NCBI RefSeq assembly: GCF_009377185.1
Contig: NZ_VJZC01000008.1
Span: forward strand, 1-64,000
Length of the DNA: 64,000 bases
Source: Streptomyces spongiae
GTDB taxonomy: Bacteria; Actinomycetota; Actinomycetes; Streptomycetales; Streptomycetaceae
Direction: 5' to 3'
This document shows positions 26,786 to 36,297 of this stretch, piece after piece. The translations under genes and the position numbers were made by a program. The notes under the pieces were generated by a model. The model saw only the letters and a program-made list of their open reading frames with translations. It made no database searches and was not told the origin of the DNA. Positions within the stretch are counted from its first letter, which is position 1. Each line of letters begins with the position of its first letter.

Positions 26786-29017
26786 TCAGAGCGCGGTGAA
26801 CGTCCACAGCAGGTTGGTGCTGCTGTTGAAGCTCCACTGCTTGGCGACGGAGCCGGAGGGGACGTTGCCGCCGCCGTCCAGGGCCATGCCCGTGGTGCGG
26901 TTGGTGAGGGAGTACCTGCCATCACCACGGTGCGTGATCTTCCACTGCTGGTTGGTGTGGCCGTTCCACTCCAGTTGCCTGCACGCAGCGCCATTGCTGG
27001 TGGCGCCCCAGCCGTCGGCGACCATGCCGTTGGTGCGGTTCTCCAGCTTGTAGTAGTCGTTGCCGAGGTCGACCGCGTGCCACTGCAGGTTGTTGCTGCC
27101 GTCCCAGGTCCACTGCTTGAGGTTGGAACCGCCGGCGACGTTGCCCCCGCTGTCCAGGGCCAGGCCGTTGGTGACGTTGGTGATCCTCAACCAAGCGGAC
27201 GGGTTGAGCGTCACTTTCAGCGAGGTGATCTGGTCGTTGTTGCCGGTGACCCTGAGGTCCGGGTTGTCGGCGGTGAACGTCCACGAGGTGCCGCTGAAGT
27301 TGTCCCCGGAGTAGCCGGTGACCTGGTGGCCCGGAGCCACCCGCAGGGAGGAGAGGCTGAGCGGGGAGATCCCGGCGAGGGTCAGCTCGTCGGCGGTGTA
27401 GCTGCCGAGGGCGAGCACGGCGGCGCCGCCGGAGTAGTTGACGTCGTTGAAGACCACGGCGCCGGCAAGCGGCCGCAGGCTGGGTATCTCGCCGGAGAAG
27501 CTGAGCTTCAGGACGTACGCGTGGGCGGAGAAGGGCGCCGACGACGGCAGGCTCACCTGCAGCCCGGACGCGTTCTGCGTCGGGGTCGGAAGGCTGATGT
27601 AGGTGCCGGCCGTCGAGTCGAGCAGCTTCACCGAGGTCAGCGAGCCCAGGTTGATGCGGCTGGTGCTGAGCGTCTTGATTTCCAGGGAGCTGCCGGGCCA
27701 GCCCAGGACCGTGGCGTACAGGACGTTGTTCGCCTTGTTGCGTGTGTAGCGGATGTCCTGCGCGGTGCCGGTCGTCGGTTGGGAGAAGGTGGCACCGCCC
27801 ATCTTCGTCGGACCCTCGCCGTAGGCGGTCCAGGCCCTGGTCGAGTAGATCGACTCGCCGAAGCGCCCCAGGTAGTCGCCGATACCCAGCAGGATGTCAC
27901 GCTGGGCCTGGGGTATGGAGCCGTCGGCCTTCGGCGCGATGTTGAGCAGCACGTTGCCGTTCTTGCTGATCCGGTCGATCAGCGAGTGCAGCATCTGCTT
28001 GACGCTGTAGTAACCGATGCCTTCGGTGTAGCACCAGCTGGAGCTGGAGATGCTTTCGTCGGTCAGCCAGTAGGGCGCGGTGAGGTCTGCCGGGCCGCCC
28101 CGCTCGTAGTCGAAGACCGCACCTTTGGGATCGAAGCCGTCCTTGTACGTGGTGACTACGTCCTTGCCCCAGGCGTTGGCCTGGTTGTAGTAGTACGACA
28201 GGAAGTTCAGCCGTTGCGACTCGTCGACATGGTCCAGCCTGAAGTCCTGCCACAGGATGTCCGGCTTGGCCCGGTCGACGACCTCCTTGAGCTTGTCGTA
28301 CCAGAGCTGGTTCTCCTGCCCCGAGCTCAGCTGCCCGTAGAGCTTCTTGAGGCTCGCGTCCGACTGCGCCGGCGCGTACTCGAAGTAGCCGGTGAAGTTG
28401 TACGCGTGGTGCATCGCCACCAGCAGCTTCATGTTCTTGGCGCGGATGGCGTCGGTGAACAGGTGCAGCAGGTCCAGGTTCGGGCCCTTGTCGACGGAGT
28501 TCCACTCGTTGACCTGGCTGTCCCACATGGAGTAGCCGTCGTGGTGTTCGGCGACCGGCCCGGCGAACTTCGCGCCGGCGTCCACGAACAGCTGCGCCCA
28601 CTCGTCGGGGTCGAAGGCCCCGCCGGCCGACTTGAGCTTCGGCGCGAACTCCGTGTGGTTCCCCGCCAGGTCGTTCGCTCCGTTGATGAAGTTGTGGTAC
28701 GGCCACGCGGACGGGGCCCCGTACGTGGCGATGTGGTGCTTGTTCGCCACGCTGTTGTTCAGGTACATGTGGCGCGGGTACCACTCGGTGTCGTACGCGG
28801 GCACGCTGAACACGCCCCAGTGGAAGTAGATGCCGAACTTGGCGTCCTTGAACCACTCGGGGGCCGCCGGGTGCTGGTCGACCGAATCCCACGAGGGGGT
28901 GTACGTGCTCGGGGCTGCGTAAGCAGTGCCGGCACCGGCCACACCGCCCACCACCGCGGCAGCCGCGACGCCTGTGGCGCAGGCGAGCAACGTGCGTCTG
29001 TTGATTGGTCTCGACAT
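26786..29017 (-). CDS. Secreted GH29 alpha-L-fucosidase with C-terminal RICIN lectin domain
   Basis: GH29 enzymes release alpha-L-fucose with retention of configuration. From the ATG at 29015-29017 the protein is 743 residues, with a Tat-type signal (MSRPINRRTLLACATGVAAA, cleavage after TAYAA). The catalytic domain shows APEWFKDAKFGIYFHWGVFS, HHDGYSMWDS and the nucleophile region KPDILWQDFRLDHV. A beta-sandwich follows. The C-terminal third is a beta-trefoil lectin with repeated NxTNGxALD and QW motifs. It diverges from the fucose uptake operon across a 700-bp gap, so coordinated use of L-fucose is likely. Confidence 0.92.
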   Translation of the reverse strand: MSRPINRRTLLACATGVAAAAVVGGVAGAGTAYAAPSTYTPSWDSVDQHPAAPEWFKDAKFGIYFHWGVFSVPAYDTEWYPRHMYLNNSVANKHHIATYGAPSAWPYHNFINGANDLAGNHTEFAPKLKSAGGAFDPDEWAQLFVDAGAKFAGPVAEHHDGYSMWDSQVNEWNSVDKGPNLDLLHLFTDAIRAKNMKLLVAMHHAYNFTGYFEYAPAQSDASLKKLYGQLSSGQENQLWYDKLKEVVDRAKPDILWQDFRLDHVDESQRLNFLSYYYNQANAWGKDVVTTYKDGFDPKGAVFDYERGGPADLTAPYWLTDESISSSSWCYTEGIGYYSVKQMLHSLIDRISKNGNVLLNIAPKADGSIPQAQRDILLGIGDYLGRFGESIYSTRAWTAYGEGPTKMGGATFSQPTTGTAQDIRYTRNKANNVLYATVLGWPGSSLEIKTLSTSRINLGSLTSVKLLDSTAGTYISLPTPTQNASGLQVSLPSSAPFSAHAYVLKLSFSGEIPSLRPLAGAVVFNDVNYSGGAAVLALGSYTADELTLAGISPLSLSSLRVAPGHQVTGYSGDNFSGTSWTFTADNPDLRVTGNNDQITSLKVTLNPSAWLRITNVTNGLALDSGGNVAGGSNLKQWTWDGSNNLQWHAVDLGNDYYKLENRTNGMVADGWGATSNGAACRQLEWNGHTNQQWKITHRGDGRYSLTNRTTGMALDGGGNVPSGSVAKQWSFNSSTNLLWTFTAL

Positions 29018-29713
29018 GGCAGGAACCTCCATCACCGCTGTGTCTTGCGAAGGCAGAATGTTGATGATTCAAGATCAGCGCCATAACGCGCACGGCTGCC
29101 GGACGCTCTGCGGTCCCCGGCGCCGAGTCAGGGACCACGGAAACACCGCCGCGGTGGTTGCTCGGGCAGGGTGCGACGGTCTCCTCCCGTAGCGGGAGAG
29201 CGTGGCGCCGCTGGAAAGACGAGAAGACGCGGGTGGCGCGGCTATCGCGGGTCTCGAGCGCCGAATGTTACGGACGAAGTTCGACCATGTGAGCCCCTGA
29301 TGTCAACAGGGCTACAGGGATGAAAAGCACCTCTCGGCGAGAGGCTTTGACCGCTATGCGATGAAACAGTCCCGTTTGTTCATGCCTAAACATGGCATGT
29401 CTTCGGCACTCCCATCGCGCAGTGCGGAACCTGACCCCACGGCGACACCCAGACGAGCACTACCCAAGCGCGAGTCGTCGACGCCTCACGAATCCGCATC
29501 ATTGATGGGATGAATTTCTCTGGAGCCATCGCCACTCAGGCAAGCCAACCTCGAATGAGCAGCACTTTCATGTCGATACGCCCAGGAGACTAGACAGGCT
29601 CCCGACTGGCACCTATACATACATCCCATCAATCGATGAGGCGTTACGTCGACGTCGCACCAGCGACACACCCATCGCCCGTCGCCCACCGGATCAGCGC
29701 GAGGAAACCACCG
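29018..29713. promoter_or_regulatory. Large divergent regulatory region, GH29 versus the fucose operon
   Basis: This gene-free stretch of about 700 bp has lower GC on its right side. It holds a perfect 7-bp inverted repeat CCTCTCG-G-CGAGAGG at 29330-29344. It also holds two oppositely oriented copies of a 12-mer: ATTGATGGGATG at 29501-29512 and CATCCCATCAAT at 29622-29633. The second lies about 80 bp before the binding-protein start. These are candidate sites for the operon's GntR regulator or for the LacI proteins. No small ORF was convincing. Confidence 0.55.
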
Positions 29714-30784
29714 ATGAGACTCAGAACCGCCCTCTGCTCCGCCGTCTCCGCCCTCTCGGCACTGGCGCTGGTCAGTGCCTGCGGCGGGAGCTCCGGCTCC
29801 AGCACCACCTCCGCGGCGAGCGACAAGCCGTTGGTCGGCGTCGACTACCCGCGCTCCGACACCGACTTCTGGAACTCGTACATCAAGTACACCCCCCAGT
29901 CCGCCAAGCAGCTGGGCCTGGACCTGAAGACCACCAACTCGCAGAACGACGTCGCCAAGCTGACGGCCAACGCGCAGACGTTCATCAGCCAGGGCGTCAA
30001 GGGCGTTGCCATGGCCCCGCAGGACACCGCGGCCATCGCGCCCACCCTGGCGCAGATGGAGGCGAAGAAGATCCCGGTCGTCACCGTGGACACCCGCCCC
30101 GACACCGGCAAGGTCTACATGGTCGTACGCGCCGACAACCGCGCGTACGGCGAGAAAGCCTGCCAGTTCCTCGGCACCAAGCTCGACGGCAAGGGCAAGG
30201 TCGTCATGCTGCAGGGCGGTCTGGACTCCATCAACGGCCGTGACCGCACCGAGGCGTTCAACGAGTGTATGAAGGCCAACTACCCCAAGATCAAGGTCTT
30301 CGGTGAGGCCACCAACTGGGACGGTGCCGTCGCCGCACAGAAGCTCCAGACCGACCTGACCGCCCACCCGGACATCAAGGGCGTCTACATGCAGTCCAGC
30401 TTCGCCCTGTCCGGCACGCTCCAAGTGCTCAAGCAGAAGGGCCTGTTGGTCGGGCCGGAGAACAAGAAGCACGTGTTCGTGGTCTCCAACGACGGCATCC
30501 CCGAGGAGCTCAAGAACATCGCCGCGGGCAAGATTGACGCCACGGTCTCCCAGCCGGCCGACCTCTACGCGAAGTACGCGCTCTACTACCTCAAGGCCGC
30601 GATCGACGGGAAGACGTTCAAGCCCGGCAAGACCGACCACGACAGCACCATCGTCCAGGTCCGCGACGGCCTGCTGGAGGACCAGCTCTCCGCCCCGCTG
30701 GTGACGGTGGACGGCGGCACCTACGGCGGGGTTCCCAGCCTCAAGAGCGACGACAAGTCCCTCTGGGGCAACCACCTCGGATGA
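29714..30784 (+). CDS. Sugar-binding lipoprotein of a CUT2 ABC importer (probable L-fucose/L-galactose)
   Basis: This 356-residue lipoprotein opens at ATG 29714 after GAGGAAA. It has a signal peptide and lipobox VSAC, followed by a Gly/Ser linker. The mature domain is of the ribose/galactose-binding type (peripla_BP_4): GVDYPRSDTDFWNSYIKYTP, VAMAPQDTAAIAPTLAQ, GKVVMLQGGLDSINGRDRT and VVSNDGIPEELKNIAAGKID. It is the first gene of the operon, followed by a matching ATPase and permease. The ligand is inferred from downstream enzymes. Confidence 0.9.
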   Translation: MRLRTALCSAVSALSALALVSACGGSSGSSTTSAASDKPLVGVDYPRSDTDFWNSYIKYTPQSAKQLGLDLKTTNSQNDVAKLTANAQTFISQGVKGVAMAPQDTAAIAPTLAQMEAKKIPVVTVDTRPDTGKVYMVVRADNRAYGEKACQFLGTKLDGKGKVVMLQGGLDSINGRDRTEAFNECMKANYPKIKVFGEATNWDGAVAAQKLQTDLTAHPDIKGVYMQSSFALSGTLQVLKQKGLLVGPENKKHVFVVSNDGIPEELKNIAAGKIDATVSQPADLYAKYALYYLKAAIDGKTFKPGKTDHDSTIVQVRDGLLEDQLSAPLVTVDGGTYGGVPSLKSDDKSLWGNHLG

Positions 30785-30785
30785 C

Positions 30786-30804
30786 CCAGCGTCAGACCCG
30801 CTGG
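30786..30804 (+). promoter_or_regulatory. Hairpin after the binding-protein gene
   Basis: CCAGCG and CGCTGG flank a 7-base loop directly after the stop codon. Such hairpins between the binding-protein and ATPase genes often protect the upstream mRNA or partly stop transcription, giving excess binding protein. Confidence 0.45.
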
Positions 30805-30878
30805 CCCGGAGTGTGGCCGGAACCCTGACCAGAGAAACGCCGTGAACCCCAACCAACAACTAACGCAAGGCGGTTGAG

Positions 30879-32444
30879 ATGACCGACGGGGAGCGAGAGT
30901 TGAGCTCCGCGCCCGCCCCGGCGGATGACGGGCGGGTGCCTTCAGGCCCGCCCGTCGTCGAGGCGACGGGCATTGTCAAACGATTCGGTCCGACGGTGGC
31001 CCTGAACGGCGCCCGGATCACGGTACGGCCCGGGGAGACGCACGCGCTCGTCGGCCGCAACGGAGCCGGCAAGTCGACCCTGGTGTCCGTCCTGACCGGA
31101 CTGCAGGCCCCGGACGCGGGGACAGTGACCTTCGGCGGCCGTCCCGCGCCGCGGCTGACCGACCGGGACGCCTGGCGGCAGAGCGTGGCCTGCGTCTACC
31201 AGAAGTCGACGATCATTCCCACGCTGACCGTGGCGGAGAACCTCTTCCTGAACCGCCACGACCGCACACCCACCCGTCTGATCAGCTGGCAGGGCGTGCG
31301 CCACCGTGCTCAGGACCTGCTGTCGACCTGGTCGGTGAACGTCGACCCGCAGACCCTCGCCGGCGATCTCACCGTGGAACAGCGGCAGTTCGTCGAGATC
31401 GCCCGGGCGCTGTCCTTCGGGGCCCGCTTCATCATCCTCGACGAGCCGACCGCCCAGCTCGACGGCGCGGCGATCAACCGTCTCTTCGACCGCATCCGGG
31501 ATCTGCAACAGCAGGGCGTGACCTTCCTGTTCATCAGCCACCACCTCCAGGAGGTCTACGAGATCTGCGACACGGTGACGGTGTTCCGGGACGCCCGGCA
31601 CATCGTGACCGCCCCGGTCGCGGATCTCCCCCGCACGGAGCTCGTCGCCGCCATGACCGGCGAGGCCGCCGCAGCCCTGCGTGAGCAGCGGGTCAGCTCG
31701 CTCGACTCCAACGTCCGGGCAGCGCTGAGTGTCCGGTCCTTGAGCAGCGACGGCGCCTACAGGGATGTGACCTTCCAGGTGGGCGCCGGAGAGATCGTCG
31801 GCCTCGCCGGGGCCGCGGGCAGCGGGCGCACCGAACTGGCCGAGACCGTCGTCGGGCTGCGAGCCGCCGACCAGGGTGAGGTGGAGATCGCCGGGAAGCG
31901 GCCCCGTCCGGGCAGCGTGCCCGGCGCCCTCGCCGCCGGCGCGGGCTTCGTCCCGCAGGACCGGCACCATCAGGGGTTCGTACCGGACATGTCGATCGCG
32001 GACAACGCCACGCTGTCCGTACCGCGCCGACTCGGCCGGCACGGATTCATCAGCGGGCGCCGCCGGGACCGGCTCGCCGACGGCATGATCGAGAACCTGG
32101 CGATCAAGACACCGGGTCCCGAGCTGCCCGTCTCCGGGCTGTCCGGCGGCAACCAGCAGAAGGTCGTCATGGCTCGCGCGCTGGCCGACGACCCCCGGCT
32201 GCTGGTCCTGATCAACCCGACCGCGGGCGTGGACGTGCGCTCCAAGGAGTTTCTCCTCGGCAAGGTCGAGGAGACCGCGGAGACCGGCACCGGAGTGCTC
32301 ATCGCCTCCGACGAACTCGACGACCTGCGCATGTGCGACCGGATCCTGGTGATGTTCCAGGGCCGCGTGACAACCGAAATCGCCCGCGGCTGGCACGACC
32401 ACGACCTGGTGGCCGCGATGGAAGGAGTGGACCTCGATGTCTGA
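30879..32444 (+). CDS. Sugar ABC transporter ATPase, RbsA/XylG-type double NBD, degenerate second Walker B
   Basis: This 521-residue protein has two fused nucleotide-binding domains. The first has GRNGAGKSTL, LTVEQRQFVEIARAL and FIILDEPTAQLD. The second has a Walker A variant GAAGSGRTEL, an intact signature LSGGNQQKVVMARAL, but LLVLINPTAGVD where LDEPT is expected. Both the Walker B Asp and the catalytic Glu are therefore replaced, so this site probably binds ATP without hydrolysing it. It overlaps the permease start by eight bases. It powers uptake of the operon's sugar. Confidence 0.92.
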   Translation: MTDGERELSSAPAPADDGRVPSGPPVVEATGIVKRFGPTVALNGARITVRPGETHALVGRNGAGKSTLVSVLTGLQAPDAGTVTFGGRPAPRLTDRDAWRQSVACVYQKSTIIPTLTVAENLFLNRHDRTPTRLISWQGVRHRAQDLLSTWSVNVDPQTLAGDLTVEQRQFVEIARALSFGARFIILDEPTAQLDGAAINRLFDRIRDLQQQGVTFLFISHHLQEVYEICDTVTVFRDARHIVTAPVADLPRTELVAAMTGEAAAALREQRVSSLDSNVRAALSVRSLSSDGAYRDVTFQVGAGEIVGLAGAAGSGRTELAETVVGLRAADQGEVEIAGKRPRPGSVPGALAAGAGFVPQDRHHQGFVPDMSIADNATLSVPRRLGRHGFISGRRRDRLADGMIENLAIKTPGPELPVSGLSGGNQQKVVMARALADDPRLLVLINPTAGVDVRSKEFLLGKVEETAETGTGVLIASDELDDLRMCDRILVMFQGRVTTEIARGWHDHDLVAAMEGVDLDV

Positions 32445-33489
32445 AACCGTCCTCGCGGACACGTCGGACGCCCCCGCACCCGATGCCACCGCGCCGACCG
32501 CCAAGCGGCCCGCACTGCTGGGCGGCCGGATACCGCTGGCGCGGCTGCGCGACCTCGCCCTCGTCCCGGCGATCGTGGTCATCGCGGTCGTCGGCCAGAT
32601 CGTCAACCCGATCTTCCTGCAGGCGGACAACCTCATCAACGTCCTGCAGACCATGTCCGAGATCGCCCTGCTCGTGCTCGCCCAGACGATGGTCCTGATC
32701 GTCAAGAAGATGGACCTGTCGCTGGAGTCCACCATGGGCCTCGCACCCGGTGTGGCGGCCTGGCTCGTGGTCCCGGCCGGCACGGGTCACGGACTCGGTC
32801 TGCTTCCCGGCGCCTGGGCAGTCCCGGTCACACTCCTGGTGGGCGTACTCGTCGGAGTCCTCAACGCCCTGCTCATCATCCGGTTCGGCCTCAACGGCTT
32901 CATCGTCACCCTCGGCATGCTCATCGTGCTGCGCGGCATCCTCACCGGCATCTCCGGCGGCCAGACGTTCTTCCAGCTGCCGCAGTCGATGCTCTACCCG
33001 GGCACCGCGGAATGGGCCGGCGTACCCGCGTCCATCTGGATCTGCCTGATCCTGTTCGCCGTCGCCGTCGTGGTCCTCGGCTGGACCAGCTTCGGCCGCT
33101 CGTTGTACGCCATCGGCGGCAACGTCGACGCCGCCAAGGCCGCCGGCATCCGCACGGACCGGGTGCTGTGGATCGTCATCGTCACAGGCAGCCTGCTCGC
33201 CGCTCTCGCCGGACTCCTGCTGTCCGGCCGGCTGGCTTCTGTCGCCTCGGCACAGGGCAACGGATACATCTTCACCGTCTTCGCCGCCGCGGTCATCGGC
33301 GGCATCAGCCTCAACGGCGGCAAGGGCACCATGTTCGGCGCCTTCACCGGCATCCTGTTGCTCTTCATGATCCAGAACGTGCTCACCCTCGCGGGCGTCC
33401 CCGCGCAGTGGATCGGCGCCCTCAATGGTCTGATCATCCTGGTCGCGCTGACCATCTCGCGCATCACCGGCGGCAAGGTCCAGGAGTGA
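32437..33489 (+). CDS. Sugar ABC transporter permease, RbsC type
   Basis: This inner-membrane permease has 350 residues and about 9-10 hydrophobic segments. The conserved BPD_transp_2 pattern is clear: LVLAQTMVLIVKKMDLSLES, LIIRFGLNGFIVTLGMLIVL, YAIGGNVDAAKAAGI, FAAAVIGGISLNGGKGTM. The start overlaps the ATPase end, indicating coupling. It would pair with itself as a homodimer. Confidence 0.93.
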   Translation: MSETVLADTSDAPAPDATAPTAKRPALLGGRIPLARLRDLALVPAIVVIAVVGQIVNPIFLQADNLINVLQTMSEIALLVLAQTMVLIVKKMDLSLESTMGLAPGVAAWLVVPAGTGHGLGLLPGAWAVPVTLLVGVLVGVLNALLIIRFGLNGFIVTLGMLIVLRGILTGISGGQTFFQLPQSMLYPGTAEWAGVPASIWICLILFAVAVVVLGWTSFGRSLYAIGGNVDAAKAAGIRTDRVLWIVIVTGSLLAALAGLLLSGRLASVASAQGNGYIFTVFAAAVIGGISLNGGKGTMFGAFTGILLLFMIQNVLTLAGVPAQWIGALNGLIILVALTISRITGGKVQE

Positions 33490-33630
33490 GCCCGGACAGT
33501 CCAAGACCGGGCACGAGTCGACGCCCCTTCATGCACAGACACGTGATCATCTGAACCGCGTGTGCGCCAAACGGCACCACACGCACCGCAGGGGGCTCTG
33601 TTCCCACCTGCCTTCACAGGAGTTGCTGCC

Positions 33631-34956
33631 ATGTCCTCTGCCATGTCCGCATCCGCTCGAATCACCGCCCTGGAAGTACTCGACGTGCGGTTCCCGACGT
33701 CCGAGCACCTGGACGGGTCGGATGCGATGAACCCCGAACCCGACTACTCCGCCGCCTACGTCGTCCTGCGCACCGACGCCGGCGACGGTCTGGAGGGCCA
33801 CGCCCTCGCCTTCACCACCGGACGCGGCAACGACGCGCAGGCCGCCGCCATCGCGACCCTCGCCCCGCACGTGGTCGGTCTCTCCGTCGAGGAGATGTGC
33901 GGAGACCTCGGCACGTTCTCCCGTTCCCTTGTCCACGACCCCCAACTGCGCTGGCTGGGCCCGGAGAAGGGTGCCATCCACATGGCCACCGGCGCGGTCG
34001 TCAACGCCGCATGGGACCTGGCCGCCAAGCGCGCGGGCAAGCCCGTCTGGCGCTTCCTCGGCGAGATGTCGCCCGAGGAACTGGTCGCACAGGTCGACTT
34101 CCGCTGGCTCAGCGACGCCCTCACCCCCGAGCAGGCGCTGGACATCCTGCGCAAGGCCGAACCGGGCCGCGAGGAGCGCATCGCCCGGCTGCTGGAGCGC
34201 GGCTACCCCGCCTACACCACCACGCCCGGCTGGCTCGGCTACTCCGACGAGAAGCTGGCTCACCTGGCCCGCGAGGCCGTCGCCGACGGCTTCACCCAGA
34301 TCAAGCTGAAGGTCGGCGCGTCCCTGGAGGACGACGTACGGCGCATGCGCACCGCCCGCGAGACGGTCGGCGACTCCATCCGCATCGCCGTGGACGCCAA
34401 CCAGCGATGGGACGTGCAGCCCGCCATCGACTGGATGCGCGAGCTGGCCCCCTACGATCCGTACTGGATCGAGGAGCCCACCTCCCCGGACGACATCCTC
34501 GGCCACGCCGCGGTCCGCGAGGCCGTCAGCCCCATCAAGGTCGCCACCGGCGAGCACATCGCCAACCGGGTCGTCTTCAAGCAACTGCTGCAGGCGGGCG
34601 CCGTGGACGTCGTGCAGATCGACTCCGCGCGGGTCGGCGGCGTCAACGAGAACATCGCGATCCTGCTGCTCGCCGCCAAGTTCGGCGTCCCGGTCTGCCC
34701 GCACGCGGGCGGGGTGGGCCTGTGCGAGATGGTGCAGCACCTGTCGATGTTCGACTACGTCGCCGTCTCCGGCACGGTCGAGGACCGGGTCATCGAGTAC
34801 GTCGACCACCTGCACGAGCACTTCGTCAACCCCGTCCGCATCGCCGACGGCCACTACCTCGCGCCCGCCGTCCCCGGGCTGAGCGCGCAGATGCACCCCG
34901 AGTCCCTGAAGGAGTACCTGTACCCCGACGGCCCGGTCTGGACCGCCCGTGTCTGA
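33631..34956 (+). CDS. fucD: L-fuconate dehydratase (enolase superfamily)
   Basis: This enzyme dehydrates L-fuconate (and often L-galactonate) to 2-keto-3-deoxy sugar acids with Mg2+. It has 441 residues. ATG 33631 follows CAGGAG; the upstream extension of the frame lacks homology. Key residues: IKLKVGAS (KxK base), [18 protein letters not shown] and ATGEHIANR as metal ligands, and the C-terminal [15 protein letters not shown] His. The opening [19 protein letters not shown] is specific for FucD-type dehydratases. The stop overlaps the lactonase start. Confidence 0.94.
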   Translation: MSSAMSASARITALEVLDVRFPTSEHLDGSDAMNPEPDYSAAYVVLRTDAGDGLEGHALAFTTGRGNDAQAAAIATLAPHVVGLSVEEMCGDLGTFSRSLVHDPQLRWLGPEKGAIHMATGAVVNAAWDLAAKRAGKPVWRFLGEMSPEELVAQVDFRWLSDALTPEQALDILRKAEPGREERIARLLERGYPAYTTTPGWLGYSDEKLAHLAREAVADGFTQIKLKVGASLEDDVRRMRTARETVGDSIRIAVDANQRWDVQPAIDWMRELAPYDPYWIEEPTSPDDILGHAAVREAVSPIKVATGEHIANRVVFKQLLQAGAVDVVQIDSARVGGVNENIAILLLAAKFGVPVCPHAGGVGLCEMVQHLSMFDYVAVSGTVEDRVIEYVDHLHEHFVNPVRIADGHYLAPAVPGLSAQMHPESLKEYLYPDGPVWTARV

Positions 34957-35869
34957 GACCCCTCCCCCACGGCGTCTCGTGGACGCCCACCACCACGTGT
35001 GGGACCTGGCCCGCCGTCCCCAGCCCTGGCTGGACAGCCCCGCCCACAAGCCGATCCGCCGCACCTTCGGCGTCGACGACCTGCGCTCCGCCGCGACCCG
35101 GCCGATCGCCGGGCGGCGTCTGGAGAGCACGGTGGTCGTCCAGTGCGTGACGTCCGTCCCCGAGACACGGGAGCTCCTCGCCCTGGCCGACGACGACCCT
35201 CTCGTCGACGGGGTCGTCGGCTGGGCGGATCTCACCTCCCCGGCCATCGGTGACGTTCTCGACGAACTGCGTGCCGGGCCCGGCGGTTCGTACCTGCGGG
35301 CGCTGCGGCACCTCGTCCAGGGGGAGCTGGACCCGCAGTGGCTGCAATACCCCGCCGTCGAACGGGGGTTGCGGGCGGTCCGTGACCGCGAACTGGGCTA
35401 CGACGTGCTGATCCGCAGCCACCAGTTCCCCCAGGTCGTCCGCCTGGCGGAACGCCTCCCCGGTCTGCGGCTGGTCCTCGACCACGCGGGCAAGCCGCCC
35501 ATCGCCCACGGCGACCTCGCCGACTGGGAGCGGCAGGTGCGGCTGCTGGCCCGACGACCACAGGTGGCGTGCAAGGTGTCGGGGCTCGTCACCGAGGCCA
35601 GCCATCGGACGTGGAACGTCGCCGGTATCCGGCCGGTGTGGGACGTGCTGCTCTCCGCCTTCGGCCCCGAGCGGCTGATGTTCGGCTCCGACTGGCCGGT
35701 CTGCGTCCTCGCGGGCGGCTGGAACCGCTGGGCCGCCACCGTCGATGAGCTCCTGTGCGGCTGTTCCGGGACCGAGACCGAGGCCGTCCTCGCGGGCACC
35801 GCGACCGCCTTCTACGGGCTGGAACCCACCCCGAGGGACACAGAGGAGAGGACTGCCCCGTGCTCCTGA
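34949..35869 (+). CDS. L-fucono-lactone hydrolase (amidohydrolase-2 family)
   Basis: This 306-residue TIM-barrel amidohydrolase opens the lactone formed by the sugar dehydrogenase. The metal/active-site motifs DAHHHVWDL near the N-terminus, LDHAGKPP and [10 protein letters not shown] are present. The GTG start overlaps the fucD stop by eight bases, and its own end overlaps the mutarotase start. Family members act on L-fuconolactone, L-rhamnonolactone or 4-sulfomuconolactone. The operon selects the first. Confidence 0.88.
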   Translation: MSETPPPRRLVDAHHHVWDLARRPQPWLDSPAHKPIRRTFGVDDLRSAATRPIAGRRLESTVVVQCVTSVPETRELLALADDDPLVDGVVGWADLTSPAIGDVLDELRAGPGGSYLRALRHLVQGELDPQWLQYPAVERGLRAVRDRELGYDVLIRSHQFPQVVRLAERLPGLRLVLDHAGKPPIAHGDLADWERQVRLLARRPQVACKVSGLVTEASHRTWNVAGIRPVWDVLLSAFGPERLMFGSDWPVCVLAGGWNRWAATVDELLCGCSGTETEAVLAGTATAFYGLEPTPRDTEERTAPCS

Positions 35870-36297
35870 CCGAACTACTGCACCCCGGCATGCTCGAAGC
35901 CCTGGCCCGAGCCGGACACGGCGCCCGCGTCCTGCTCACCGACGGCCACTACCCCGCCAGCACGGCCACCGGTGAACGGGCCAGGACGGTACACCTCAAC
36001 CTGGCGCCGGGCCTGTTGGACGTGACCACGGTGCTGGACGTACTGCTGCGGGCCCTGCCCGTGGAATCGGCCCAGGTGATGGTTCCGCCCGAGGGCGAAC
36101 CCGAGCCGCCTGCCCTCGCCGAGTACCGCGCCATGCTGGCTCCCGTTCCGGTCGAGGCGCTGGGCCGCTTCGAGTTCTACGACGCCGCGCGCTCGCCCGA
36201 CCTCGCGCTCGCCGTCGTCACCGCCGACATCCGTACCTACGCCAACCTGCTGCTGACCATCGGCGTCCGCGCTGAAGGGACCCTGAGATCACGATGA
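35860..36297 (+). CDS. L-fucose mutarotase, RbsD/FucU family
   Basis: This 145-residue protein interconverts sugar anomers so that the dehydrogenase gets the right form. It shows the family opening [20 protein letters not shown], the catalytic His in LLTDGHYPAS, and the C-terminal TYANLLLTIGV. The GTG start at 35860 follows GAGGAGAGG. It overlaps both neighbours by a few bases. Confidence 0.9.
   Translation: MLLTELLHPGMLEALARAGHGARVLLTDGHYPASTATGERARTVHLNLAPGLLDVTTVLDVLLRALPVESAQVMVPPEGEPEPPALAEYRAMLAPVPVEALGRFEFYDAARSPDLALAVVTADIRTYANLLLTIGVRAEGTLRSR

Noticed and set aside
29486-30859. 457-codon minus-strand frame opposite the binding protein
   Set aside because: It is the antisense shadow of a lipoprotein gene with clear homology and signal peptide.
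30942-32783. 613-codon minus-strand frame opposite the sugar ATPase
   Set aside because: Shadow frame; the ATPase motifs are on the plus strand.
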